NCBI RefSeq assembly: GCF_003719335.1
Contig: NZ_RIAS01000014.1
Span: forward strand, 110,378 to 174,377
DNA from: Paenibacillus amylolyticus
Lineage (GTDB): Bacteria > Bacillota > Bacilli > Paenibacillales > Paenibacillaceae
DNA: 64,000 nucleotides
Reading direction: 5' to 3'
Made by a program: the position numbers and the translations under genes. The notes under the pieces were generated by a model. That model was not told where the DNA came from. It was given only the letters and a program-made list of their open reading frames with translations, and searched no databases. Shown here in pieces: positions 17,781 to 24,485 of this stretch (the stretch's first letter is position 1; each line of letters opens with the position of its first letter).

Positions 17781-17807
17781 AGGGAACGTATACAAGGGAT
17801 TAGGAAC

Positions 17808-17834
17808 AGAGCCGTGTTTTTGCGGCTCTTTTTG
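17808..17834 (+). terminator. Rho-independent terminator closing the glycan cluster
   Basis: AGAGCCG at 17808-17814 pairs with CGGCTCT at 17823-17829, followed by TTTTTGT. Confidence 0.85.
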
Positions 17835-17889
17835 TCATATACAGCATACGAATTAGGAGATCATTTCGTAGTGCCATAAAGAGGAATAA

Positions 17890-17917
17890 GTGACGATAAT
17901 CACAAGTATGCTATACT
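17890..17917 (+). promoter_or_regulatory. Possible promoter of the small HTH gene
   Basis: GTGACG, a 16-base spacer and TATACT at 17912-17917, about 55 bases before the start codon. The -35 match is moderate. Confidence 0.4.
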
Positions 17918-17970
17918 GAATATACGCAGCCTGAAAATCACTGGCTATGGATAGGAGAGATCGTGAATCT

Positions 17971-18198
17971 ATGCAGGTATTTGAGGACTGGAACCAAAAG
18001 GTAAAGAAGACGTTCAACGCAACGAATCCCGAAGTGGTATTGACGGTAACTGAGGCGGGCAGCCTGCTAGGGCTGAGTAAAGACCAGATGAAGTTATACG
18101 TGGATAAAAACAAACTCACCAAAGTACCTATTATGAGAAGTGTGCATCGATATCTTTTGTTAAAAAGTGAAATTGATCGCATTGTGCAGGCACAATAA
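17971..18198 (+). CDS. Small helix-turn-helix DNA-binding protein (excisionase/MerR-like)
   Basis: A 75-residue protein. LTVTEAGSLLGLSKDQMKLYVDKNKL resembles the winged helix-turn-helix of MerR and excisionase-like proteins, in which a short helix-turn-helix is followed by a wing that reads here as VPIMRSVHRYLLL. AGGAGAGA lies 11 bases before the ATG at 17971; an upstream ATG at 17947 precedes that ribosome binding site and is not used. It stands alone between two terminators with no integrase or phage gene beside it, so a regulatory role is more likely than excision. The target is unknown. Confidence 0.65.
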   Translation: MQVFEDWNQKVKKTFNATNPEVVLTVTEAGSLLGLSKDQMKLYVDKNKLTKVPIMRSVHRYLLLKSEIDRIVQAQ

Positions 18199-18260
18199 AT
18201 GAGTAGGAAAAAGGCAAACAGTCTTAGTTGACCGGGGTAATAACTGAATAGAACATTTAT

Positions 18261-18299
18261 AGCCATTTGACCGACAGTTCTCGGGAGAGTGGCTTTTTT
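18261..18299 (+). terminator. Rho-independent terminator after the HTH gene
   Basis: AGCCATT at 18261 pairs with AGTGGCT ending near 18293, followed by TTTTTTC. Confidence 0.65.
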
Positions 18300-18382
18300 C
18301 TTGAATAGAGCAAAGAATGGGAGAAGAAGATGTTGGGAAATATAGCTCAGTAACGGTCACCGTATAGAGTGGAAGTTTGTGC

Positions 18383-18412
18383 TTGTCAAAGGGCAATTCG
18401 TTCCTATATACT
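18383..18412 (+). promoter_or_regulatory. Probable promoter of the VOC gene
   Basis: TTGTCA at 18383 and TATACT at 18407-18412 with an 18-base spacer (TATATA at 16 bases is an alternative). Confidence 0.5.
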
Positions 18413-18468
18413 CATGTCGAAAGTGGCCTGACCCATAAACTACACGAATCCAAGGAGATGAACAATCC

Positions 18469-18897
18469 ATGGCAATTAGCTTGAGTGTGTACCTTGTAAC
18501 CAACGGTAACGGGCGTGAAGCTGTCGAGTTCTATAAAAATGCATTTGGTGCGGAAGTGCTTGCGATGCAGACGTTTGGAGAAGGACCATCCAGCCCGGAT
18601 CATCCGATTCCACCAGAAGCCAAAGACTGGATTATGCATGCGTCTCTGCAAATCGGCAGTTCGGTGCTGATGTTATCGGATACGCTACCTGGTATGCCTC
18701 ACACCATTGGGGATAATGTCACAATTACGGTCAATACGGATACGGCTGAGGAAGCGAAGAACATTTTCGGTAAACTTGAAGTGGGCGGTAAAGTGCATTT
18801 GCCGATTCAAGAAACGTTTTGGAGCCCGGCTTACGGTAATGTAACCGATAAGTTTGGTGTGCTATTTCAAATCAGCGCAACTCCTGGACAAGCGTAG
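18469..18897 (+). CDS. VOC-superfamily protein (PhnB/glyoxalase-like)
   Basis: A 142-residue cytosolic protein made of paired beta-alpha-beta-beta-beta modules. The N-terminus SVYLVTNGNGREAVEFYKNAFGAEV and the C-terminal FWSPAYGNVTDKFGVLFQI are typical of the PhnB-like branch. Such proteins bind small molecules, sometimes with a metal; the reaction here is unknown. It is a single-gene unit with a good promoter and a strong terminator. Confidence 0.85.
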   Translation: MAISLSVYLVTNGNGREAVEFYKNAFGAEVLAMQTFGEGPSSPDHPIPPEAKDWIMHASLQIGSSVLMLSDTLPGMPHTIGDNVTITVNTDTAEEAKNIFGKLEVGGKVHLPIQETFWSPAYGNVTDKFGVLFQISATPGQA

Positions 18898-18975
18898 AGA
18901 CAGTTATAGGCCGGGTATATGTGCTAAATATCAAGCATCGAACCATAAAATACGTAATAACTAAATAACTAGCTG

Positions 18976-19020
18976 AAAAAAACCTCCAGTCGCTACATAA
19001 TGCAGCGTGGAGGTTTTTTG
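18976..19020. terminator. Bidirectional terminator between convergent genes
   Basis: AAAAAAACCTCCA pairs with TGGAGGTTTTTT. A-rich and T-rich flanks on both sides let it serve the VOC gene on the plus strand and the acidic-protein gene on the minus strand. Confidence 0.85.
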
Positions 19021-19043
19021 TGTACTTTTTTTATAAAAGAAAA

Positions 19044-19964
19044 CTAATCTTCCTTCTGAATCTTGGACGGGTTATTGATTTTGTATGGTACCGGATTACG
19101 GGTTAGTTTCTTTTTGATGATTTTAGCTTCAAAGGTTAGCACGTCGCCAACTTCTAATTCCTGTTTCTTCATCGTCGCACTGTGACTGGACCAAGCCTCT
19201 CCAACCTCAATGACATCAGGCTCCGTAATGGTTACAGACTCATAAATGATAACTTCATCGTCATTGTCCGAGAAATGGTTGGGTACTGTCGTAAACTCCT
19301 TAACCACTCCGCTCATCTTCACTTTGCCTTCGGGCAGATCGATTTTAACGGCTTTTGTTTTCGGTGCAGCTTTGGTTTTGGGTTTGGTTTCTGAAGTCGC
19401 ATTGGCATTGTTCCCTGCCTGAGGCCCAATGTATTCCTCCACCAATCCGTCAGGATCACCTTTGAGCTCGGAGAAGGAATCTAGCCCATCCATGTCATCC
19501 TCGGGATCAACCAGCTCGGCTGGCGAGCCGTCCTGAGCAGATGTTTCAGCGGGATCAGGGGCTTTTGCCGTTTTAGGTTTAACGCCTGCAGCAGTAGCCG
19601 GTTCTTCAACTTCATCTACAGCAGCTATCCCATTACTTTGCTCTGCGTAGCCCTGTTCCGTTCCCGTCTCTGCTCCCGCTCCGCTTAATCCTCTGGTGCT
19701 GTAGCCCGAAGCCTGCATTTCTTTGAGATAGGATGGGTGAATGCAATGTTTTTGCCCATGATCCAGCTCGATTACAGCTGTCATGTGATCCACAAAGCCT
19801 AGAATGGTGCAGGGCAGATTCAGCCCGTTGCCTTTATAGTAAAATGTTTTGAGCTTAGTCGCTTTGGCCGAAATTAGACCCCATTCCTGACACTTGGCAA
19901 TTAACTCAGGCTCGTTCTCCAGTGAATAATATTCCGGTGGTTCAATTGTAAAAGCGTATGTCAT
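19044..19964 (-). CDS. Acidic protein of unknown function with a disordered middle
   Basis: I do not recognise this 306-residue protein. The N-terminal part (about 1-85) looks folded and begins MTYAFTIEPPEYYSL. Residues about 90-210 are rich in Glu, Asp, Pro, Ala and Thr and hold a Lys/Thr/Pro repeat (KPKTKAAPKTKAVKI), so this region is probably disordered. The last 85 residues look like a small beta domain. There is no signal peptide and no membrane segment. The start at 19964 has AAAGGCGG nine bases upstream; the longer frame to 20030 lacks a ribosome binding site. Confidence 0.75.
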   Translation of the reverse strand: MTYAFTIEPPEYYSLENEPELIAKCQEWGLISAKATKLKTFYYKGNGLNLPCTILGFVDHMTAVIELDHGQKHCIHPSYLKEMQASGYSTRGLSGAGAETGTEQGYAEQSNGIAAVDEVEEPATAAGVKPKTAKAPDPAETSAQDGSPAELVDPEDDMDGLDSFSELKGDPDGLVEEYIGPQAGNNANATSETKPKTKAAPKTKAVKIDLPEGKVKMSGVVKEFTTVPNHFSDNDDEVIIYESVTITEPDVIEVGEAWSSHSATMKKQELEVGDVLTFEAKIIKKKLTRNPVPYKINNPSKIQKED

Positions 19965-20077
19965 ATTGGATTTCCGCCTTTCAGTTGCTCTTATGTTCAT
20001 CGTTTCCAAATTACCATCAGTGTAACACAATTATGTACCCGAAAGATGCAGATTCTGAAAGCTTGTGTGCAGGGCTG

Positions 20078-20086
20078 TGCTATAAT
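20078..20086 (+). promoter_or_regulatory. Extended -10 promoter of the ytxJ-like gene
   Basis: TGCTATAAT, an extended -10 element with no clear -35, about 120 bases ahead of the gene. Confidence 0.4.
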
Positions 20087-20205
20087 TTGAACAAAATATC
20101 AGATAGAAACATGATCATTGGAATATTCAGAAAAAGCCTTTTTAGTCATTTGATTTATATAGCTTCGAATCGCTTGATTCATACGTAGAGAAAGGATGAC
20201 TTGAT

Positions 20206-20745
20206 GTGGAGAAAAAGGTAAATCATCAGGCACTTTGGCTCGGAGTCGGTGTGGCACTTGGTGCAAGCTTTGGTACAGCTACGGGACAGATTGGGCTGGG
20301 CATTGCTTTTGGCGCCGCTCTCGGCGTGGTGATCGGTTCCGTGGTCAGTAAACGCACAGGTGCCGATTCACATGAGATGTTAAGCGAGCATGTTCTGGAA
20401 CTGCATAAAATGGAGGATTGGCAAGAGGTTCTTCATCGTTCGCAGGAGCATCCGGTGCTGCTTTTGAAACATAGCACGACTTGTCCTGTAAGTGCGCGAG
20501 CATATAGAGAGTTCATGGCTTTTGTCGGCACGAATGCATCTGATCCCAAACAGACGATGGAATATCGTATGGTGAAAGTTATCGAGAACCGTCCATTATC
20601 TCGCCGCATCGCGGAAGAGACCGAGGTTCGCCATGAATCGCCGCAGGTGCTGCTACTCGATCAGGGGCAGGTTATCAAACACGCTTCACATGGACATATC
20701 ACCAAAAAACGACTGACGCAATGGGCGCAGAATCCGTTTGGGTAG
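20206..20745 (+). CDS. ytxJ: YtxJ-like bacillithiol-system redox protein with an added membrane anchor
   Basis: A 179-residue protein. Residues about 65-175 match the YtxJ family, a thioredoxin-like fold thought to act in bacillithiol redox; TTCPVS is the active-site motif with a single Cys. Ahead of it, residues about 9-50 form a Gly/Ala-rich hydrophobic hairpin (two membrane segments of glycine-zipper type), not part of ordinary short YtxJ proteins of around 110 residues. The redox domain would therefore sit at the cytoplasmic face of the membrane. The start is GTG at 20206; the ATG two bases earlier is in another frame and stops at once. Confidence 0.8.
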   Translation: MEKKVNHQALWLGVGVALGASFGTATGQIGLGIAFGAALGVVIGSVVSKRTGADSHEMLSEHVLELHKMEDWQEVLHRSQEHPVLLLKHSTTCPVSARAYREFMAFVGTNASDPKQTMEYRMVKVIENRPLSRRIAEETEVRHESPQVLLLDQGQVIKHASHGHITKKRLTQWAQNPFG

Positions 20746-20766
20746 GGATAACTTATTCCATAGGTC

Positions 20767-20957
20767 TATATAAGTTCAACGAATTTTTTACACAGAAACG
20801 GAGGGGACAGAAAAAACCTGGAAAAGCGAAGCGCTCGCCTTTATCAGCGGATTTTTCCCGTTAAAAAGGGAATCAAAAAAATCTGGGGATAACAGCGATT
20901 GGAAGGTTATTCTGTCATCGGAGTGCTCCGTGTAAACATTTTTGTTTAACGTATATA
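20767..20957 (+). repeat. Dispersed intergenic element, copy 3
   Basis: The ends are imperfect inverted repeats: TATATAAGTTCAACGAATTT at the left, and GTTTAACGTATATA at the right after GTGTAAAC. The interior is nearly identical to the element at 15707 apart from the 40-base insertion there. GACAGAA can pair with TTCTGTC, and AATCAAAAAAATCTGGGG follows an inner GGGAA/TTCCC hairpin. It begins 22 bases after the ytxJ stop. Its right end lies only three bases before the Shine-Dalgarno AAGGAGG of the following regulator. Confidence 0.8.
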
Positions 20958-20975
20958 TTAAAGGAGGAAAACCGT

Positions 20976-22173
20976 GTGTTCATGGGTGAAAATCTGACCA
21001 ATCTGCGCATTATGCATGTTTATTCGAGAAAGGAACTTTCCGAAAAACTGGTGTGACCGAGCAGGCGGTCTGGCAGTATGAAAATGCGTACACTTCCCCC
21101 AAAGTCCCTATCGTTAATGAATTGAAACGTATTTTCAGTGTAAAGAGCAAGTACTTTTACGAGAAGGACAAATTAACGGAGCGTAATAACCAGGGTAACA
21201 TCAACGTGATGAACATTGCGTATCGATCCAAAGTGATGAATGTGATCTCCAAGACACAGACAGAGGCAAAACATGTGGAGTATCTGGATACCTTTGTAAA
21301 CTATATTACTGCTCGGATCAGCCTTCCCACCTTGAAGATTATCCAGCTCAGGGAAGAAGCGATCCAGTACATGAATCACTCGCAGGATGATCGCAAAGCC
21401 CAGATTCAATATGTTGCAAAGCTTGCGCGGGAGCGACTGAATCTGGAGCAGACAACGAATGAAAACCTGATGTTCTGGATTGAAAAAAGCGGAGTGTGCG
21501 TCTTCGAGAAGGCTATTGGCGAGGGGATCGATGCCTACAGTCTGTGGACAAAAGAGGATCGCCCTTTCATCATCTTAGGCAACATTAAACGCTCTGCCGT
21601 GCGTAGAAATTTTGATATCGCTCATGAGCTTGGTCATTTGTTGCTTCACTATCGTCTGGAGTTCATAAATCTGGATCGGAAAGAGCATAAGGCCATTGAA
21701 AATGAAGCCAATCTGTTTGCAGGTGCATTTTTATTACCAGAAGAAGAATTTACACAGGATATGCAGAGGCCATTTCCCAACTAACCAATCTCGACCAATA
21801 TCTTGATTTAAAAAATAAATGGAAGACATCCTTGCAGGTGTTAGGATACCGTGTAGCGGATCTGGGATTGATGGATGCCAAAGCACGCCGTAATTTTTAT
21901 GCTGCCATGCATCGAAGGGGATATTTGGAGAGAGAGCCGTTTGATCAGACGATTCCTTTGCAGACACCTATGCGGGTTCGGACGATCATTGATCTTCTTG
22001 CTAATAAAGGCCTGGTTGATATTCGGTATATAGTCGAGCAGGATTGGAAAGTAGAGACATCTTTCTTTCATCATATGACCGGAATCAAGCCAGAGTTTTT
22101 CAACAAATATATGAAAAGTAGCCCGAATGCCAAGATTCGTGATATGCAGGGCAAGACTACCCGCAGTTCTTAA
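20976..22173 (+). pseudogene. XRE-family regulator with ImmA/IrrE metallopeptidase domain, broken by two frameshifts
   Basis: Three consecutive reading frames together encode one protein of about 400 residues. The first part (GTG at 20976, eight bases after AAGGAGG) encodes the XRE helix-turn-helix start and stops at 21054, where ELSEKL should continue as GVTEQAVWQYEN in the frame beginning at 21053. The second frame carries the zinc motif HELGH of ImmA/IrrE peptidases and stops at 21784. The third picks up near 21772 as ISQLTNLDQYL and runs to 22173. Each break needs one extra base, in short G-rich sites near 21050 and 21768. It is either a decaying gene or two sequencing errors. Intact relatives control stress or mobile-element genes by repressor cleavage. 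Confidence 0.8.
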
Positions 22174-22221
22174 AAAAGGGATGACCTAATCCATGTAATC
22201 CTAGATGGATATGCATCCACG

Positions 22222-22268
22222 AAAGACCCGTTCTTTCAGCTGATCGCTGAGAAGAACGGGTCTTTTTT
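22222..22268 (+). terminator. Rho-independent terminator
   Basis: AAGACCCGTTCTT pairs with AAGAACGGGTCTT, with a TTTTTT tail. It insulates the kdp locus from the broken regulator gene. Confidence 0.88.
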
Positions 22269-22274
22269 ACGCTT

Positions 22275-22317
22275 TTTTTACAGCATCGGTAGCATTTCTT
22301 TACCCCCTTTTTACAGC
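22275..22317 (+). promoter_or_regulatory. Possible KdpE-binding direct repeats upstream of kdp
   Basis: TTTTTACAGC occurs at 22275-22284 and again at 22308-22317, 33 bases apart, close to three helical turns. The pair lies directly before the first kdp reading frame. Assignment to KdpE is inference from position. Confidence 0.35.
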
Positions 22318-22384
22318 GATTCGTATTACGATTTTACCTGTAGCAAGCAAGGTGAACGGTAGAGAAGAGAGGGATGAAGGGCGC

Positions 22385-22471
22385 ATGGTGAACGATGCAA
22401 CGATGATTGGACTGATCGTACTGCTGTTTGCGGTGTTTTGGGCGTTTGTAAAATTTTGCGAGAAGGCCTGA
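22385..22471 (+). CDS. Small single-span membrane protein at the head of the kdp operon
   Basis: A 28-codon frame beginning MVNDATMIGLIV and ending KFCEKA. Residues 7-22 form one hydrophobic helix, and charged residues sit at the end. GAAGGG lies just upstream of the ATG. It precedes kdpF by 23 bases on the same strand. It may be a helper peptide of the Kdp complex, but no function is established from sequence and a chance frame cannot be excluded. Confidence 0.5.
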   Translation: MVNDATMIGLIVLLFAVFWAFVKFCEKA

Positions 22472-22494
22472 GGGCAGGAAGGAAGGGCGAAAAG

Positions 22495-22572
22495 ATGATT
22501 TTCATCGGCGTAATTGTCATGGCTCTGATTGTCTATCTCGGGTACGTGCTGGTGAAGCCTGAGAAATTTTAA
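22495..22572 (+). CDS. kdpF: Potassium-transporting ATPase subunit KdpF
   Basis: A 25-residue single-span membrane peptide ending VYLGYVLVKPEKF, the hallmark C-terminus of KdpF (a Pro-Glu-Lys-Phe ending). KdpF binds and stabilises the KdpABC complex in the membrane. AGGAAGGAAGGG lies upstream of the ATG. It comes before kdpA, as in other kdp operons. Confidence 0.85.
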   Translation: MIFIGVIVMALIVYLGYVLVKPEKF

Positions 22573-22661
22573 CGTAACTGTTCAGATAATGTGCTTGTAG
22601 CTGAGATAAATAGCAGGTTAGTAGGAAACACCAAGGTTGGAATTAGGGAGGACATGCAGAT

Positions 22662-24341
22662 ATGGGTATCGGTGTAGTGCAAGTAGCGGTCACGCTACTC
22701 ATCATATTGCTACTGGTGAAGCCAGCAGGCGGTTATTTGGTGAAGGTATTTGACAGGCAGCGAACGGGACTTGATCGTGTATTTGGCGGGCCGGAGCGAT
22801 TATTGTATCGGCTGATGGGTGTACGGGAAGATGAAACGATGGGGTGGAAAAAATATCTGTCTGCCGTGCTCATCTCCAATGCGGTCATGCTGATCCTGAT
22901 GTTTCTGGTGTTACGGCTGCAAAAGTTCCTGCCCCTCAATCCGGATGGGATCGATAATATGCCGGCAGCGCAGGCCTTTAACACAGCCGCCTCGTTTATG
23001 ACCAATACCAACTGGCAGTCCTATACGGGCGAGAACGCTCTGTCGTATCTGTCACAACTGCTGGCGGTAACGTTTCCGATGTTCACCTCGGCGGCAACAG
23101 GATTTGCGGTAGCGATTGCTTTTATTCGCGGATTAGTAGGCCGCCGGGATGATCTGGGTAACTTTTATGTCGACCTGGTTCGGTCGATTACTCGTATTTT
23201 TTTACCGCTCAGCTTCATCGTGGCCTTGTTCCTTGTATTTCAAGGGGTACCGCAGACGCTGGCCGGTGCGGTGAACGCAACCACGCTGGAGGGTGCACAG
23301 CAGACCATTACCCGCGGATTAGTGGCTTCGCTGGAGTCGATTAAACACATTGGAACCAATGGCGGGGGCTGGTTCGGCACCAATGCGGCGCACCCCTTTG
23401 AGAATCCAACCGCACTGAGCAATCTGGTGCATATCGTTTGTATGATGTTGTTGCCGACAGCGCTGGTGTATGCATTTGGCATGATGGTGAACAACCGAAA
23501 ACAGGGCTGGGCATTGTTTGCCGCTATGGGATTGTTGTTCCTAGTGATGTTGACAACGGTGTTTGTATCCGAGTATCACGGAGTGCCTGCGCTGGATGCA
23601 AATGGACTACAAACCAATATGGAAGGTAAAGAGGTCAGGTTTGGTATTTCCGAATCGGCTTTGTTTACGGCTGTAACTACGGCGGCAACGACGGGGTCGG
23701 TGAACAACATGCATGAGTCACTCACTCCGCTTGGGGGATTGGTTTCTCTTGCTCAGATGATGCTGAACAATGTATTTGGCGGCAAGGGTGTAGGTTTGTT
23801 GAATGGTCTGCTGTATGTGATCATTGCGGTCTTTATCTGCGGGTTGATGGTCGGCCGGACACCGGAGTTTCTAGGCAAAAAGATTGAAGGCAAGGAGATC
23901 AAGCTGGCCTGTATCGCGCTGCTGATCCATCCGTTGATTATTCTTGCTCCAACCGCACTCGCTTTAATACGGCCGGAGGCCGTAGCTTCCATTTCCAATG
24001 GCGGTACACATGGGCTAACCGAGGTACTGTACGCTTTTGCCTCAGGTGCGGCCAATAACGGATCGGCTTTTGCCGGACTGAATGCCAACACGGACTTTTA
24101 CAACATTACTATAGGGATTGTCATGTTGCTGGGAAGGTATATCTCGATGATTGCCATGCTGGCGATCGCAGGTTCACTTGCCGTGAAACGGGTTGTCCCT
24201 GTCACCACAGGAACGTTGCGGACGCATACACCGCTATTCGCTGGCATTCTGGTCATGATGATTGTGGTCGTAGGTGCGCTGACATTCTTCCCTTCGCTGG
24301 CTCTTGGTCCTATTGCAGAGCATTTGGCGATGGTGCGATGA
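22662..24341 (+). CDS. kdpA: Potassium-transporting ATPase, potassium-binding subunit KdpA
   Basis: A 559-residue membrane protein with about ten membrane segments, the usual KdpA length. It contains the selectivity-filter repeats of the superfamily of K+ transporters: TNTNWQSYTGE, GTNGGGWFGTNAAHPFENP, TTGSVNNMHESLTP and ASGAANNGSAF. It moves K+ into the cell under the drive of KdpB. The ATG has AGGGAGGA 12 bases upstream. A spacer of about 140 bases separates it from kdpB. Confidence 0.95.
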   Translation: MGIGVVQVAVTLLIILLLVKPAGGYLVKVFDRQRTGLDRVFGGPERLLYRLMGVREDETMGWKKYLSAVLISNAVMLILMFLVLRLQKFLPLNPDGIDNMPAAQAFNTAASFMTNTNWQSYTGENALSYLSQLLAVTFPMFTSAATGFAVAIAFIRGLVGRRDDLGNFYVDLVRSITRIFLPLSFIVALFLVFQGVPQTLAGAVNATTLEGAQQTITRGLVASLESIKHIGTNGGGWFGTNAAHPFENPTALSNLVHIVCMMLLPTALVYAFGMMVNNRKQGWALFAAMGLLFLVMLTTVFVSEYHGVPALDANGLQTNMEGKEVRFGISESALFTAVTTAATTGSVNNMHESLTPLGGLVSLAQMMLNNVFGGKGVGLLNGLLYVIIAVFICGLMVGRTPEFLGKKIEGKEIKLACIALLIHPLIILAPTALALIRPEAVASISNGGTHGLTEVLYAFASGAANNGSAFAGLNANTDFYNITIGIVMLLGRYISMIAMLAIAGSLAVKRVVPVTTGTLRTHTPLFAGILVMMIVVVGALTFFPSLALGPIAEHLAMVR

Positions 24342-24485
24342 GTGGCAGGTGAACGATACGAGGTGGTGTTAGGTGAAAAAGCGGCGAATGAGTAAGCCAG
24401 CGGAGCGACAGCGACACACCCAATAAATATGGAAGCAAGGCAAAGGGTTGAAGTAAGCACGTATAGTATGGAGGTGGCATTCACA

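Noticed and set aside
16803..17795. Minus-strand open frame of 330 codons opposite the isomerase gene
   Set aside because: It is the antisense shadow of the isomerase; the homologous gene at the left edge shows a similar shadow at 347-718, which explains its apparent conservation.
2035..20957. The three repeats as insertion sequences or CRISPR parts
   Set aside because: They carry no transposase frame and no regular spacer array; they are too short for an IS and too far apart for CRISPR.
21053..22173. Two separate genes (21053-21784 and 21832-22173)
   Set aside because: Neither has a proper start or ribosome binding site; together with the frame from 20976 they make one XRE/ImmA-IrrE protein with frameshifts.
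24374..24427. A 17-codon frame between kdpA and kdpB
   Set aside because: It is very short and basic with no resemblance to a Kdp subunit; treated as chance.
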